From Brachionus koreanus (taxonomy: Eukaryota > Rotifera > Eurotatoria > Ploima > Brachionidae): a stretch of DNA of 64,000 bases. Of the stretch, positions 53,980-64,000 are shown piece by piece. The notes beneath the pieces were generated by a model, which saw only the letters and a program-made list of their open reading frames with translations, did no database searches and was not told the DNA's origin. The translations under genes were made by a program, and so were the position numbers. Positions within the stretch are counted from its first letter, which is position 1; the number at the start of each line of letters is the position of its first letter. The stretch lies in the NCBI GenBank assembly GCA_016987375.1, contig PJRA01000272.1, positions 1,518,620-1,582,619 on the forward strand. The letters are read 5' to 3'.

Positions 53980-54313
53980 TTTTTTTGTTCAATTAAAATT
54001 TCGAGCTTTATTTATCCTATTTAAATTTTGCAAAGTCATTATTCGAAATGCAATATTTTTACCATAAGATTTTAATCTTACAATATTTTGATTAATGACT
54101 TGAGTAATGACTTAGCAAAATTTAAATAGGATAAATAATAATAATAACCAGGGTTGAGTAGCGTTGATGACGGCATATTTATTTATTAAGTCATTATTTG
54201 AAATGCAAAATATTGTTATATTAAAATCTAATGGTAAAAATATTGCATTTAAGATAATGACTAATTAGGATTAATTAAAGAGTAAATATTAGCGGACCCT
54301 TGCGGAACCTCAC
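53980..54313. other. 5' flank of CBR copy A
   Basis: The first ~90 bases match, inverted, the sequence before CBR copy C (60186-60291). Further on lie imperfect short inverted repeats (ATTTAAATAGGATAAATAA and its complement) and, at 54146-54176, a box ending GAGTAGCGTTGATGACGGC that is found inverted at 59087-59118. I see no gene. Confidence 0.6.
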
Positions 54314-54523
54314 TCAGTACCTCTGACCATCTAGAGACTTCAACAGCAAGTACATTCTCATTCTCATGACATTCTCAATATCGAAAGTAGAGGATGTACG
54401 TAAAGGAAAAAAAGGCATATTATCATTAGTTTCTTTATTAAAGACTGAATGAAACTGATCATTTAATAGCTCAGCTATCAGTTTTTTATCATTCGTTAAA
54501 GAATCATTAGTTATTAATATCAA
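54314..54523 (-). mobile_element. LINE reverse-transcriptase fragment
   Basis: A 69-codon minus-strand frame contains KKLIAELLNDQFHSVFNKE, the type of sequence found just before the fingers of non-LTR reverse transcriptases (a LLN.xFxSVFtxE block). It then degenerates. Only this short part remains. A different fragment of a similar element is at 61.88-62.15 kb. Confidence 0.6.
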
Positions 54524-54590
54524 GAATCATTAGATTTTTGTTCAAAAATTTATTTCGATGTAATAATACTATAATTATTTAGTTTATTAG

Positions 54591-54824
54591 TCCATTTTTA
54601 TAAAAATATTAGGAAAATATTGGGGTATTTTGGATTACAGGTTAATAGCGTCATTCTGTTCCACTGGTTTAGACATGAGCATGAGCATGCACTAGAGCAT
54701 TTTACTGATAACAAAACCAGCTTGATTTTCTTCTACCAGTTTAACAACCAGTGGAACAGAATGACGCTATTAACCTGTAATCCAAAATACCCCAATATTT
54801 TCCTAATATTTTTATAAAAATGGA
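54591..54824. repeat. Perfect 79-bp inverted repeat with captured ACP5 fragment
   Basis: Arms 54591-54669 and 54746-54824 are exact reverse complements over 79 bases. The 76-base loop contains GAGCATGCACTAGAGCATTT, which encodes HEHALEHFTD of the acid phosphatase, plus a stretch matching (inverted) 56880-56905. CBR copy B begins at the base after the right arm. Such a hairpin arises from fold-back rearrangement, or from an amplification or assembly chimera. Confidence 0.9.
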
Positions 54825-55631
54825 TATCCAGGAATCATATACCTAACTGCTAGAAATGAAGAACTAGGTTTAAAAGCAGTAAAAGACCTTGAAGCTCAAG
54901 GTTTAAAAGTCGCTTATCATCAGCTTGATATCGATAATCAAGAGAGCATTGACAGATTTGCCAAATTCATAAAAGAAAAACACCAAGGCTTAGATTTGTT
55001 AGTTAACAATGCGGCAATCGCTTACAAAGTGGCCGACACCACACCATTCATGGAACAAGCCAAAAATACCATTCGAATTAATTTTACTGGAACTCTAAAT
55101 CTTTGCCAGGCTTTGTTTCCTTTATTAAGACCTCATGCTAGAGTTGTAAATGTTTCTAGTAGAGTTGGTATGCTTAATATCGTAAAAGATGAAGAATATA
55201 GAAATAAACTAATCAGTGATGATTTAAATGTAAATGAGTTAGTTGGACTAATGTCACATTTTGTAGAGTAAGCTATTTTAGAATTTATTATAAATTTAAA
55301 TTTAAGTAAAAATTAACTTTTAAGACTAGCACGTTTGGGTAAGAATGAAAAAATATGTAGAAGTGCATATGGAATGTCAAAAGTGGGTGTAACTTCATTA
55401 ACCAGGATTCAGCAAAGACAATTCAATGCAGATTCAAGAGGAGATATTGTAGTTAATGCCGTATGCCCTGGTTATGTAGCAACTGACATGAGCAGTCATA
55501 AAGGACCTTTGACTACAGAACAAGGAGCTGAAACACCGATTTATTTATCTTTATTGCCAGATAATTGGTCGGGACCTAAGGGTGTTTTATGGGCTGAGAA
55601 AAAAGTCGTTGAATGGGGTGATTTAAATTGA
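54825..55631 (+). pseudogene. Carbonyl reductase copy B, 5'-truncated
   Basis: Homology to copy A starts at 54825, at the Tyr-Pro of KQYPGIIYL, so the first 26 or so codons including the TGxxxGIG cofactor loop are gone. Exon 1 continues to 55268 and exon 2 runs from about 55325 to the stop at 55629-55631. Both splice sites are preserved, and the remaining reading is open with almost no amino-acid change. The only ATG near the junction is in another frame. A start at an internal Met would yield a protein without the NADPH-binding loop, so function is unlikely. Confidence 0.88.
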
Positions 55632-57278
55632 TCATGGAAATAATCAAATTTGATATTTAAAAAAAAAACAGTTGCACAATTTAAATAAAATTTTTGGCAA
55701 AAAATTTGAATTTTTTTAATTAAGCCTGATTAGAAATCTAAAGGAAAACGATCTTCTAATCAAAAAGCCTATTTTTTTCTGAAATTTTCAAGAAATTATT
55801 CACACAATTTTCAGACGATCTTAGAATTCTATTCTTAAGTATTAAACTCAAAACTTATACTAGTAACGGGTGAGTCATAATGTTTTGCAAAATATTCAAA
55901 TCAAGATTTTAATATGATCAGAAAATCGGACAAGGCTGAAATTTTACAAACTTATAAACATATTAGCTTTGTATTTTTTTTAAGTTTGGTTTTTGATTAG
56001 TGCATTGCATGGGTGCTCTAGGCCTTCAGGTGCACCTGGTACCCTTTGAAGAGATTGTCCCCAGCCTTTATTTTTTCTTTATATTTATTATTATTAATAA
56101 TGTAAACTATGAATAATTTAGCTATCTAAAACACTACATATCTTAATTTTCTGATAATCAATTCTTAAAATAATGTTAAAATACTACAAAAAATGCACTT
56201 TTTTAGGCATGTTTGAAAAAATAGAAAAAACGAATATAGACTTATAGCTAACGATAGGAGTTTTCGATTTTTATTTGTACCAGTATCTATTTATGTAAGA
56301 TAAATATTCTCTAAAAAATTTGGGACGATTAGACTAACCAAAAAGTTTTAAGGCTAAAAAAATTACATTAAAAAAGTCTTATCGTCTTTAATTTAAAAAA
56401 CAAATAAAATGAATAAATAAAAAATAATATGAAAAAAAATTTATCATTAATTTTTTTTTATAAAAATAAAAATTAATTTGATTTTCTTAATTACAAGACG
56501 TTTGAAAAGTAATGATCATTAACCTCAAGTTGCACTTGAATTGATTTTTGAGTTGAGTTAGAAAAAGAGAAAATATTACCTGTTTTTTCTATCTTTTTGC
56601 ATCGTTGTTCTTATAACTGTCAAATTTATTTTATTAATGTCAAGAATCATTAGATTTTTGTTCAAAAATTTATTTCGATGTAATAATACTATAATTATTT
56701 AGTTTATTGTCCAATTTATTTATTCAATATTATCAAAAGATTGCAAAATTAAAAAATAATACTCAACAAAATTACAAATTACTGTTTATCCAAGGCTTTT
56801 TAGAAAGAAAAATATTTGGAAAATATTGGGGTATTTTGGGTTAGTGCAGAACAGCGTCATTCTGTTCCACTGGTTGTTAAACTGGTAGAAGAAAATCAAG
56901 CTGGTTTTGAATCAAGATATGAAGATACCTGATTCCATTGTGTGCAATTGCTATTACAATTTTCCTGATCCTGTTAAATATCCTAAACATGTGGCACATG
57001 TCACTCTTAATTTCAATTTATCTATTTTAATTTTCTTCTGTGTTATTCTAATTTTTTATGCGTTTTTCACTTTAATTTATGCTTTATAAACCTCATTCAT
57101 TCTTTTTTTTTTTAATTTGAATAAGTCTTAGGTTAAAAAAATAAATATTAGGATCAATCAAAAAATTTTGCGTTTTTTTAAATATTTTAATTTATCAATA
57201 AAAATTTTTTTATAATTTTCATTTTATCTAAATTAAAGTAAAATGTCTTGAATACTTTTTATTTTGAGCTAAAATAAA
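55632..57278. other. Patchwork between CBR copy B and the ACP5 gene
   Basis: In order this holds: the CBR 3' flank (to about 55862, a third copy of the sequence next to copies A and C); a dispersed repeat shared with the IRE1 intron (about 55871-56066); a block shared with 51139-51202 (56377-56441); a direct copy of 54518-54590 (56640-56710); and a relative of the hairpin arm plus loop (56810-56905) coding VPLVVKLVEENQAGFES. The rest is the ACP5 3' side. Confidence 0.75.
55871..56066. repeat. Dispersed repeat, copy 2
   Basis: This is the same-orientation partner of 15358-15545 in IRE1 intron 3: GTGAGTCATAATGTTTTGCA at the start, CTCTAGGCC in the middle and CACCTGGTACC, then TTGTCCCC at the end. 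It starts just at the point where CBR copy B flank homology stops. Confidence 0.65.
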
Positions 57279-58526
57279 TCAATGAGAAGCTAGAAAAATA
57301 AGAATAAGAATTAAATTTAGAGCATAGTTTTTAGCAAAATTTTTACTTTGACTTGAAGAATTAGAAGCGTAATTACGTGATTTTATTTTAAAGCTATACA
57401 ATTCATTTTCATTTGAATCTATAAATCTAAAATTCATAAAATTCTTGTCAGCCTTGCCAAGTGCTATTGCTCCAGAGCACGTTTCACAATCAATTTGCTG
57501 GTCTTGTCCACTAATCCAAAAGTATTTTATTATACTCTCATCTATTTTATCTTTATTAATTGGCTTATCAATCACAAAATTTGTTGTTCCTGAAACTAAA
57601 AATTCAACTGTATGATCTAAATAAGTATCAGTAAAATGCTCTAGTGCATGCTCATGTCCAGTAAAGTATCCGTCTACTTTATTTTTGTGCAAAGCATCTC
57701 TTAATTTTTCAATCATACAGTAATTTGGACCCAATTCACCAATAGACCAAAGTGGATAATGCCCAAGAACAATGTAATAATGTGCATCTGTTTTAGAAAA
57801 TTTTTCAATTTTTTCTATTACTTTTTCAAGATATTCGCCCATCTCGGCGTCAGTTCCTTCATCACAAATCTTTTGGGTATCAATAATAACAGCTTTAATA
57901 AGAAGCTCTGAATTCAAAATTATATCTAAGTCATAAAGGTAACTAGGCAAAATCCATCGCTTGGATTTCATTGTGTACTCAATCTGAGCATAATGATCGG
58001 CTTCAGAAATACTGCCTCTGTAATCATGATTACCTTTATTTTTTTTTAATTCTAAATAAATATTTATATTAAATATTTACCTAGAGATAAAAACCAAGGC
58101 GTATTTTCTAAATTCGAATCGTTAAATACTTTTTCAAATGAGTCCTGGAAGCGCTGATCATGAACATTTTTTACGCCATCAAAATAAAAATTATCACCCA
58201 TTGCAAATTGGAAATGAGTATTATACTCTTTTGCCAATTTAGCCATTAGCATTGACACTTGTGAAAGTACATGTGTATAATATGGTGGATCTGGTATACC
58301 ACCTTGATCGGCAATCATGAAAAAATTCACCGATGTATCACTTATTTCGATGGTAATCGATTCTTTCCGGTAAAAATAAATGATTGTTTATTTTTTAAAA
58401 ATTCTTACCATTGCTTTTCAAAGTTAATCTTGAATTTTTGAATTCCCTAATAATAGGATATTCTTGATTAAAGCAAAGTTCTAATGTGATAAAAATAATT
58501 GCTAAGTATAAAAAAAATTTCAACAT
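57279..58526 (-). CDS. ACP5: Tartrate-resistant (purple) acid phosphatase type 5, intact copy
   Basis: Three exons on the minus strand, 58526-58409, 58362-58081 and 58033-57279, give 384 residues. These are secreted or lysosomal di-metal phosphatases. There is a signal peptide (MLKFFLYLAIIFITLELC), then the five metal-binding blocks in order: IADQGG, GDNFYFDGV, LGNHDYRG (across the exon 2/3 junction), VLGHYPLWS and TGHEHALEH. All metal ligands are present. The C-terminus has a Ser-rich stretch, then a hydrophobic tail (NLILILIFLASH) that suggests a GPI anchor rather than free secretion. This is longer than the roughly 325-residue mammalian form. The acceptor before exon 2 (CCGGAAAG) is weak. 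A truncated copy lies at 51.2-51.7 kb. Confidence 0.93.
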
Positions 58527-60291
58527 TTTTTCTTAAAACATAAATTGTTAAATTAGACAAGATTTAAATATCAAAATGGTTGATAATAAACTTATTACGT
58601 TTAGATAAATTTTTTGGCAAACATTTTCTTGATTTTTTCTAAATAGTAAAATTAACATGAAAAAAGTTGAAGAAAAAATACCAAAGTTATAAATTACGCT
58701 GTAATAAAATTGTTTAATTGCACCAATTTTTCGACCGGCTATCCTTTTTATTTTAATAAAACATAATAAATTTCAATTTTTTATTAATTTATTCGTTTAA
58801 TTAAAATTTTTTTTTAAAATTCATGAATTTTAAGAAGTAATATTTTGTGTCAAGACTCGTACGGGGTTAAACTTTGGTTTTATCTAGTTTTTGGTAGCAT
58901 AAATGGAAATTTTAATGGCGCCTACTGGACCGCCAAAAAATGGTGTTGAAGGATACAAAATAAAACATTTCAAATATAAAAATTTAGTAGATATAAGAAC
59001 TAAGCATAAGAAAAATCAAGAAAATTTAGATTTTCTTCCACGCGGCAATCAAGGCGGCCGACACCATATTTTGGCGATTAAATGGCCGTCATCAACGCTA
59101 CTCAATCCTGGTTATTATTATACCATTTTTTTGAGCAAAGTTTGTAAATAATTTAAAAAAAAAAAAGAAATTGCTTAGGAAGTAAATTCAAAATTAGATA
59201 AAATATTCTGGAGCAGAATCAATATATATTTTTATAAAATCTGGTAGGAACCATCTTTGTAAATTAGACCAAATTCTGTACCAAATTTAAATAATTTAAA
59301 ATTAAATAAGATGTTTTATTTCAAAAGTCTTTCATGCTTAAGAGCCTCACCGAGATTAGATATATTTTTTTATTTCCTTAAGTGTATTTTCCAAGTTTTC
59401 ATTCATTCAGATAAATATTTTAAATTAAAAAATTAGAGATTAAGATAGTGCCGTAGAATTTCCTCCTGCAAGCCCTTAAAACTAAACCCGACTAGTTCGA
59501 AACCTATTAAAGAATTTTATATTGGAAAATTTATCTTTTATTTTAACAATATACTTAAAGCTTAGATTTTTAAGCAAAAGAAAATTATTTATATGTATTA
59601 CAAAGCATTATTCAATTTAAAAATAAAAAAAAATTTCAACTAACTAAAATCAATAAAAAATAAAAATGTCTTTTTGGAATTAGAAAAAAATCTATTGTTA
59701 TCTATTTTAATGTTTCAATTATATAAAAATATTCAAAACTCATCAATAATTTATCCAAAAGTATTTTATAAAAATCTCATCAAGAAGTTTATCTAAATTA
59801 TTTTACAATTTTGATTAATCTATTTCGAGCATTTTTTAAATCAAAATTTTTAAATACTGAGTAAGTTAAAATACTGAAATTGAAAAATTCTTACCGTCAC
59901 TTACCGTCATACACTTATCTAAGCAAAGCATTCAATTTTTATAGGATTTTTGATGTCTAATTTCTTTTCAAATTCAATTTTTGTAAATATTTTGATTGAA
60001 AAAAAAATTTTAAATGATCGTCAATAATATTAAATGAACTACTAGATCAATATGGCTACTTAGTTAAAAATAGCTAGCATAATCAAGCAAAAAATCAGCA
60101 GCAAATATCTATCTTTTCAAAATATAATTATAATTTAACTACCTCATGACTTCACAATTAACTTTCCATAATTAGGAAATCTCATTTTTTACCATAAGAT
60201 TTTAAACTAACAATATTTTGCATTTCGAATAATGACTTTGCAAAATTTAAATAGGATAAATAAAGCTCGAAATTTTAATTGAACAAATAAA
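58527..60291. other. Intergenic region between ACP5 and CBR copy C
   Basis: About 1.75 kb. At 58903-59151 a frame with GGRHHILAIKWPSSTLLNPG ends in a box (GCCGTCATCAACGCTACTCA) found inverted at 54146-54176, so it is repeat-derived rather than a gene. The last 105 bases are the flank shared with CBR copy A. Confidence 0.55.
58903..59151 (+). repeat. Repeat-derived open frame of unknown origin
   Basis: Eighty-two codons, G+C-richer than the surroundings around 59038-59100 (GGCGGCCGACACCATATTTT). Its 3' part is shared inverted with the CBR copy A flank, which marks it as part of a mobile or rearranged unit. No domain is recognised. Confidence 0.4.
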
Positions 60292-61037
60292 ATGTCTAAA
60301 GTTGCAGTTGTTACAGGTTCTAACAAAGGTATTGGCTTTGCCATTGTAAAAGGATTGGCAAAACAGTATCCAGGAATCATATACCTAACTGCTAGAAATG
60401 AAGAACTAGGTTTAAAAGCAGTATGGCCGACACCACACCATTCATGGAACAAGCCAAAAATACCATTCGAATTAATTTTACTGGAACTCTAAATCTTTGC
60501 CAGGCTTTGTTTCCTTTATTAAGACCTCATGCTAGAGTTGTAAATGTTTCTAGTAGAGCTGGTATGCTTAATATCGTAAAAGATGAAGAATATAGAAATA
60601 AACTAATCAGTGATGATTTAAATGTAAATGAGTTAGTTGGACTAATGTCACAGTTTGTAGAGTAAGCTATTTTAGAATTTATTATAAATTTAAATTTAAG
60701 TAAAAATTAACTTTTAAGACTAGCCCGTTTGGGTAAGAATGAAAAAATATGTAGAAGTGCATATGGAATGTCAAAAGTCGGTGTAACTTCATTAACCAGG
60801 ATTCAGCAAAGACAATTCAATGCAGATTCAAGAGGAGATATTGTAGTTAATGCCGTATGCCCTGGTTATGTAGCAACTGACATGAGCAGTCATAAAGGAC
60901 CTTTGACTACAGAACAAGGAGCTGAAACACCGATTTATTTATCTTTATTGCCAGATAATTGGTCGGGACCTAAAGGTGTTTTATGGGCTGAGAAAAAGGT
61001 CGTTGAATGGGGTGATTTAAATTGGTCATGGAAATAA
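60292..61037 (+). pseudogene. Carbonyl reductase copy C, frameshifted by internal deletion
   Basis: The start MSKVAVVTGSNKGIG is intact, but after LGLKAV the sequence jumps to the box that in copies A and B encodes VADTTPF. About 148 bases are missing, a length not divisible by three, so the frame shifts and the original reading ends within about 25 codons. Downstream exon 1 and exon 2 remain open in the original frame (YGMSKVGVTSLTR is present). The normal TGA stop has become TGG, adding three residues. It lies in the right arm of the inverted duplication. Non-functional as read. Confidence 0.9.
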
Positions 61038-61749
61038 TCAAATTTGATATTTAAAAAAAAAACAGTTGCACAATTTAAATAAAATTTTTGGCAAAAAATT
61101 TGAATTTTTTTAATTAAGCCTGATTAGAAATCTAAAGGAAAACGATCTTCTAATCAAAAAGCCTATTTTTTTCTAAATCTAACTTTTACTAGTATATTTT
61201 TTATTAATTCAATTCATTTAAACAATTTTTGTAAAAGTAAAAGCATATATATCGTGCAGAAGTATAAATTTTAATAAGCCATACCAACTTTGAGTCTAAT
61301 AACCTACGTCAGATTCTATCAATTTTAATGATTTTCGGGGTATTGTCCAATATTTGAATGTTTGATCACAAAAAATGTGATCATTTTTATAATGCTGATG
61401 TTGTGAACAAGACTTCACCCAATCACCAAATCGATGATCACACTATTATGATATGTAACATAAAAATTAAAATTAAGGAAAAAACTTTTGTGATCAATAT
61501 TTTTATTTATGTGATCAGTCTTCAAAGATTGATTAAAATTTTCCACAAGAACTACATCGCTATTAAAAATAATGGCATTATTTGCATTGGTAGATATTTT
61601 TCTTTACTTAAAATTCATTACTGTACCAAATTTTTTGCAGTAAGATTAAGAGCATTTCTGATCGTTTTGGATTAAGCCAATTTTGGCTATTTTCTCAAAA
61701 AGTTTTAAACTCACTTGTCAGGGACCGACTAATGTGTTACCCAGACTTG

Positions 61750-61865
61750 TGCAAAAGTAAAAAAAAAAAGCCTTTTTAGAGTCTTTTGAAAGTCAAGTCA
61801 GAGACTTGAGTTGAAGAAATTTTCATTTGACTTGACTTGACTTTGACTTTATGACTTTTGAACAA
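61750..61865. repeat. CAAGTC/GACTTG-rich repeat, copy 2 (inverted)
   Basis: Reverse-complement partner of 29386-29500, with GACTTGAGTTGAAGAAATTT and TCTTTTGAAAGTCAAGTC boxes. It is part of the insertion specific to the right arm. Confidence 0.75.
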
Positions 61866-61879
61866 ATTATGGTTTTACC

Positions 61880-62145
61880 CTCAAGAGAATAATCTTATAA
61901 TTGGAAGTCAACATGGATTTGTTCCTAAGAAAGAATGTGTCACGAACCTACTTAAAGAAAGTCTAAGAAAGTTTCCCAGTTCAAATTAGAAACAATTTAC
62001 AGCTGCATTAAGCGCCAGACATGTATTTTTCTCCAACAGAGTAGTTCTGTATAGTAATAAGTTGCTAGAAAATGTAGTAAAATTAAAGTCAACCACAAGT
62101 TTTAAGATGGCTTTAGATGAGTTCAATGGAATCGGCTGCTAGAGC
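61880..62145 (+). mobile_element. LINE remnant: reverse-transcriptase piece joined to ORF C-terminus
   Basis: The frame from about 61890 reads IIGSQHGFVPKKECVTNLL, the conserved SQHGF.....TNL block of non-LTR reverse transcriptases. After a stop, 62027-62140 reads FFSNRVVLYSNKLLENVV and then TTSFKMALDEFNG, typical of the extreme C-terminus of CR1/Jockey-like ORF2 (RVV..WN.LP..VV....S.FK). The intervening domain is deleted. Dead element. Confidence 0.7.
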
Positions 62146-62299
62146 TCTACACGACCAGAAACTCTACATCTTAAATGTCGCAGCAAGAACTAGTACTACT
62201 ACTCCTTTCAAAATTCATTTTAAACTAAATAAGCGAATGTTTTATAAAAAATATTTTAAAAAGTTTATCTATTTTTTTATTTTCTGCACTGATAATCAT

Positions 62300-62445
62300 T
62301 TGATAGCATATTGTGTGATCATTGATTTAGTGATCAGTCTTGTTCACAGTACCAGCATTATTAAAATGATCACATTTTTTGTCCAATAGTGATAAAAAAT
62401 GTGATCATAACATATTGGATAAGACCCGATATGTCCACCAAAAAA
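62300..62445. repeat. TGATCACA hairpin unit, extra copy
   Basis: Contains ATGATCACATTTTTTGTCC and AAAAAATGTGATCATAAC, and the AGTCTTGTTCACAG box. It is the reverse complement of the unit at about 61340-61445 in the same arm, and hence in the orientation of the left-arm copy (52615-52725). Three copies in all. Confidence 0.65.
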
Positions 62446-63447
62446 AAAAATTATAATTAAATAAAAATTTAAGTTATCTCAAAATTAAAAACAATCCGAA
62501 TGTGTATTTTTCTGTTTTGTTAAAGCTTTAAAATGATTTTATGAAGTAAAAAATTTTAAAGTGAGTGTCTATTTTTCTCAAAATTTAACATTCCAATTTT
62601 TGAAAAATAGTTTAGGACCAAGATCAAATATAATCTTTATTAAGAATCAATTAAAGAGTTAATATTATTTTATTCATTAAATATACTTTAAATTAAAGTC
62701 ATAATATTGCACTTTAAATTTTGAACTCACAATTTAACAAATTACAAAATTTTTTTAGATAATTGAATTTAGCTGAAAATTTGGTCAACCAAAATAATCG
62801 ATTTTCGTAAACCAAAAACTGTTTAATAAAAATTTAGCTTAACTGCTAACCAATCTAATCCAACATTACTATTTAACAATTACTTAACACCTTTATTGTT
62901 TATTAACCTAAATATGTACTCCTGGTTTGAGACTACTTGTCTGTTTCGTTCAAAAGTTTCTTCACAGCATAGCAATTCTATTTTGTTGGATAAATGATAA
63001 TTCCAATAGGTAGTCAAAAATAATGAAAACTATGAAACTCATCGAAATTAAAGTATATTTTTTTTGTCTAGTTTAAGAATATGAAATTAGCCTTTAACTA
63101 TATTCTTGTTAAATTTTTCTGTTTTTAGGCTGTAAAATGTTCCCATGTTCACACAAAAACAAAAGTCAAATGTATTAATTTCAAATATTAACTTAAACAA
63201 TAATAAAATAATAAATAAAAATTATAAAAAAGCTGTAAATGTTCTAAATATTCTTATTTTTTTACATTATCTTTATATGAATAATTTTAACAAAATTGCA
63301 CTATTCAGCTATTTTGCACGCGCTATAATATTCAGCATATATTAATTTGAATTCAAATTAAAATACTACACAAAATTTCATACGATTTGAAAGACACGTC
63401 ATATACATTCACCAATAAACTTATTTTTAAAAACAAAATCTGTTTAA

Positions 63448-64000
<553 letters not shown>

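Larger units (their letters stand above)
61038..63411. repeat. Right arm of inverted duplication: non-coding part
   Basis: Inverted partner of 51720-53097. It contains an additional segment at about 61638-62715 that carries the CAAGTC repeat, LINE remnants and another copy of the TGATCACA hairpin unit. From 62716 to 63411 it is colinear (inverted) with 51720-52425. Homology stops at 63411, about 75 bases before the SEC23 start codon. Confidence 0.88.

Noticed and set aside
58903..59151. Protein gene at 58.9-59.15 kb
   Set aside because: Its 3' part is shared inverted with 54146-54176 and no conserved domain or splicing is visible; treated as repeat-derived.
60423..60665. CBR copy C read as a short gene starting at MADTTPF
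   Set aside because: The ATG is created by the deletion junction; the cofactor-binding half is out of frame, so this is a pseudogene.

Overview
This is a very AT-rich stretch of an animal nuclear genome. It carries intron-containing genes for metazoan proteins on both strands, with no operons, ribosome binding sites or CRISPR. Most introns are tiny (about 45-60 nt), with GTAA/GTAG-type donors and T/A-rich acceptors ending TTTAG or TTAAAG. The gene set (FERRY3, EEF1D, STK16, ERN1/IRE1, EMC5) says metazoan. The extreme AT content and minute introns would suit a compact-genome invertebrate such as a monogonont rotifer, but that placement is inference.

Layout. 0-6 kb: the 3' end of an unknown gene, EMC5 (minus), a five-exon maleylacetoacetate isomerase (GSTZ1) and FERRY3. 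8-11.4 kb: ATP-citrate lyase. 12.9-19.1 kb: the unfolded-protein sensor kinase/RNase IRE1, whose third intron is enlarged to 2.1 kb by a decayed mariner and another repeat. 19.4 kb: a small unrecognised secreted-peptide gene. 19.9-21 kb: an OGFOD3-like membrane oxygenase (minus). 24.7-28.5 kb: cytosolic leucyl-tRNA synthetase. 30.2-33.1 kb: twelve-exon RAD54L (minus). 33.3-35 kb: an intronless secreted type-B carboxylesterase (minus). 38.1-39.2 kb: STK16. 42.8-44.4 kb: an unrecognised charged protein. 46.1-46.9 kb: EEF1D. 49.2-50.1 kb: a degenerate calmodulin-like protein. 63.5 kb to the end: the start of SEC23.

The region 51-63.4 kb is structurally unusual. It holds one intact and two damaged copies of a carbonyl reductase (CBR1-type SDR), and one intact and one truncated copy of a purple acid phosphatase (ACP5 type). 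These sit inside a large inverted duplication whose arms also include the 5' flank of SEC23. A perfect 79-bp hairpin in the middle has captured a piece of the phosphatase gene. LINE and other repeat fragments lie around the breakpoints.

Elsewhere the intergenic DNA holds two convincing terminal-inverted-repeat elements (3.2-3.9 kb, and 44.9-45.3 kb around a 60-N gap), mariner and Tc1-like relics, and several dispersed repeats. The genes are mostly unrelated housekeeping functions. A loose theme is the secretory pathway: EMC5 (membrane insertion), IRE1 (ER stress), SEC23 (COPII) and several secreted or ER products.
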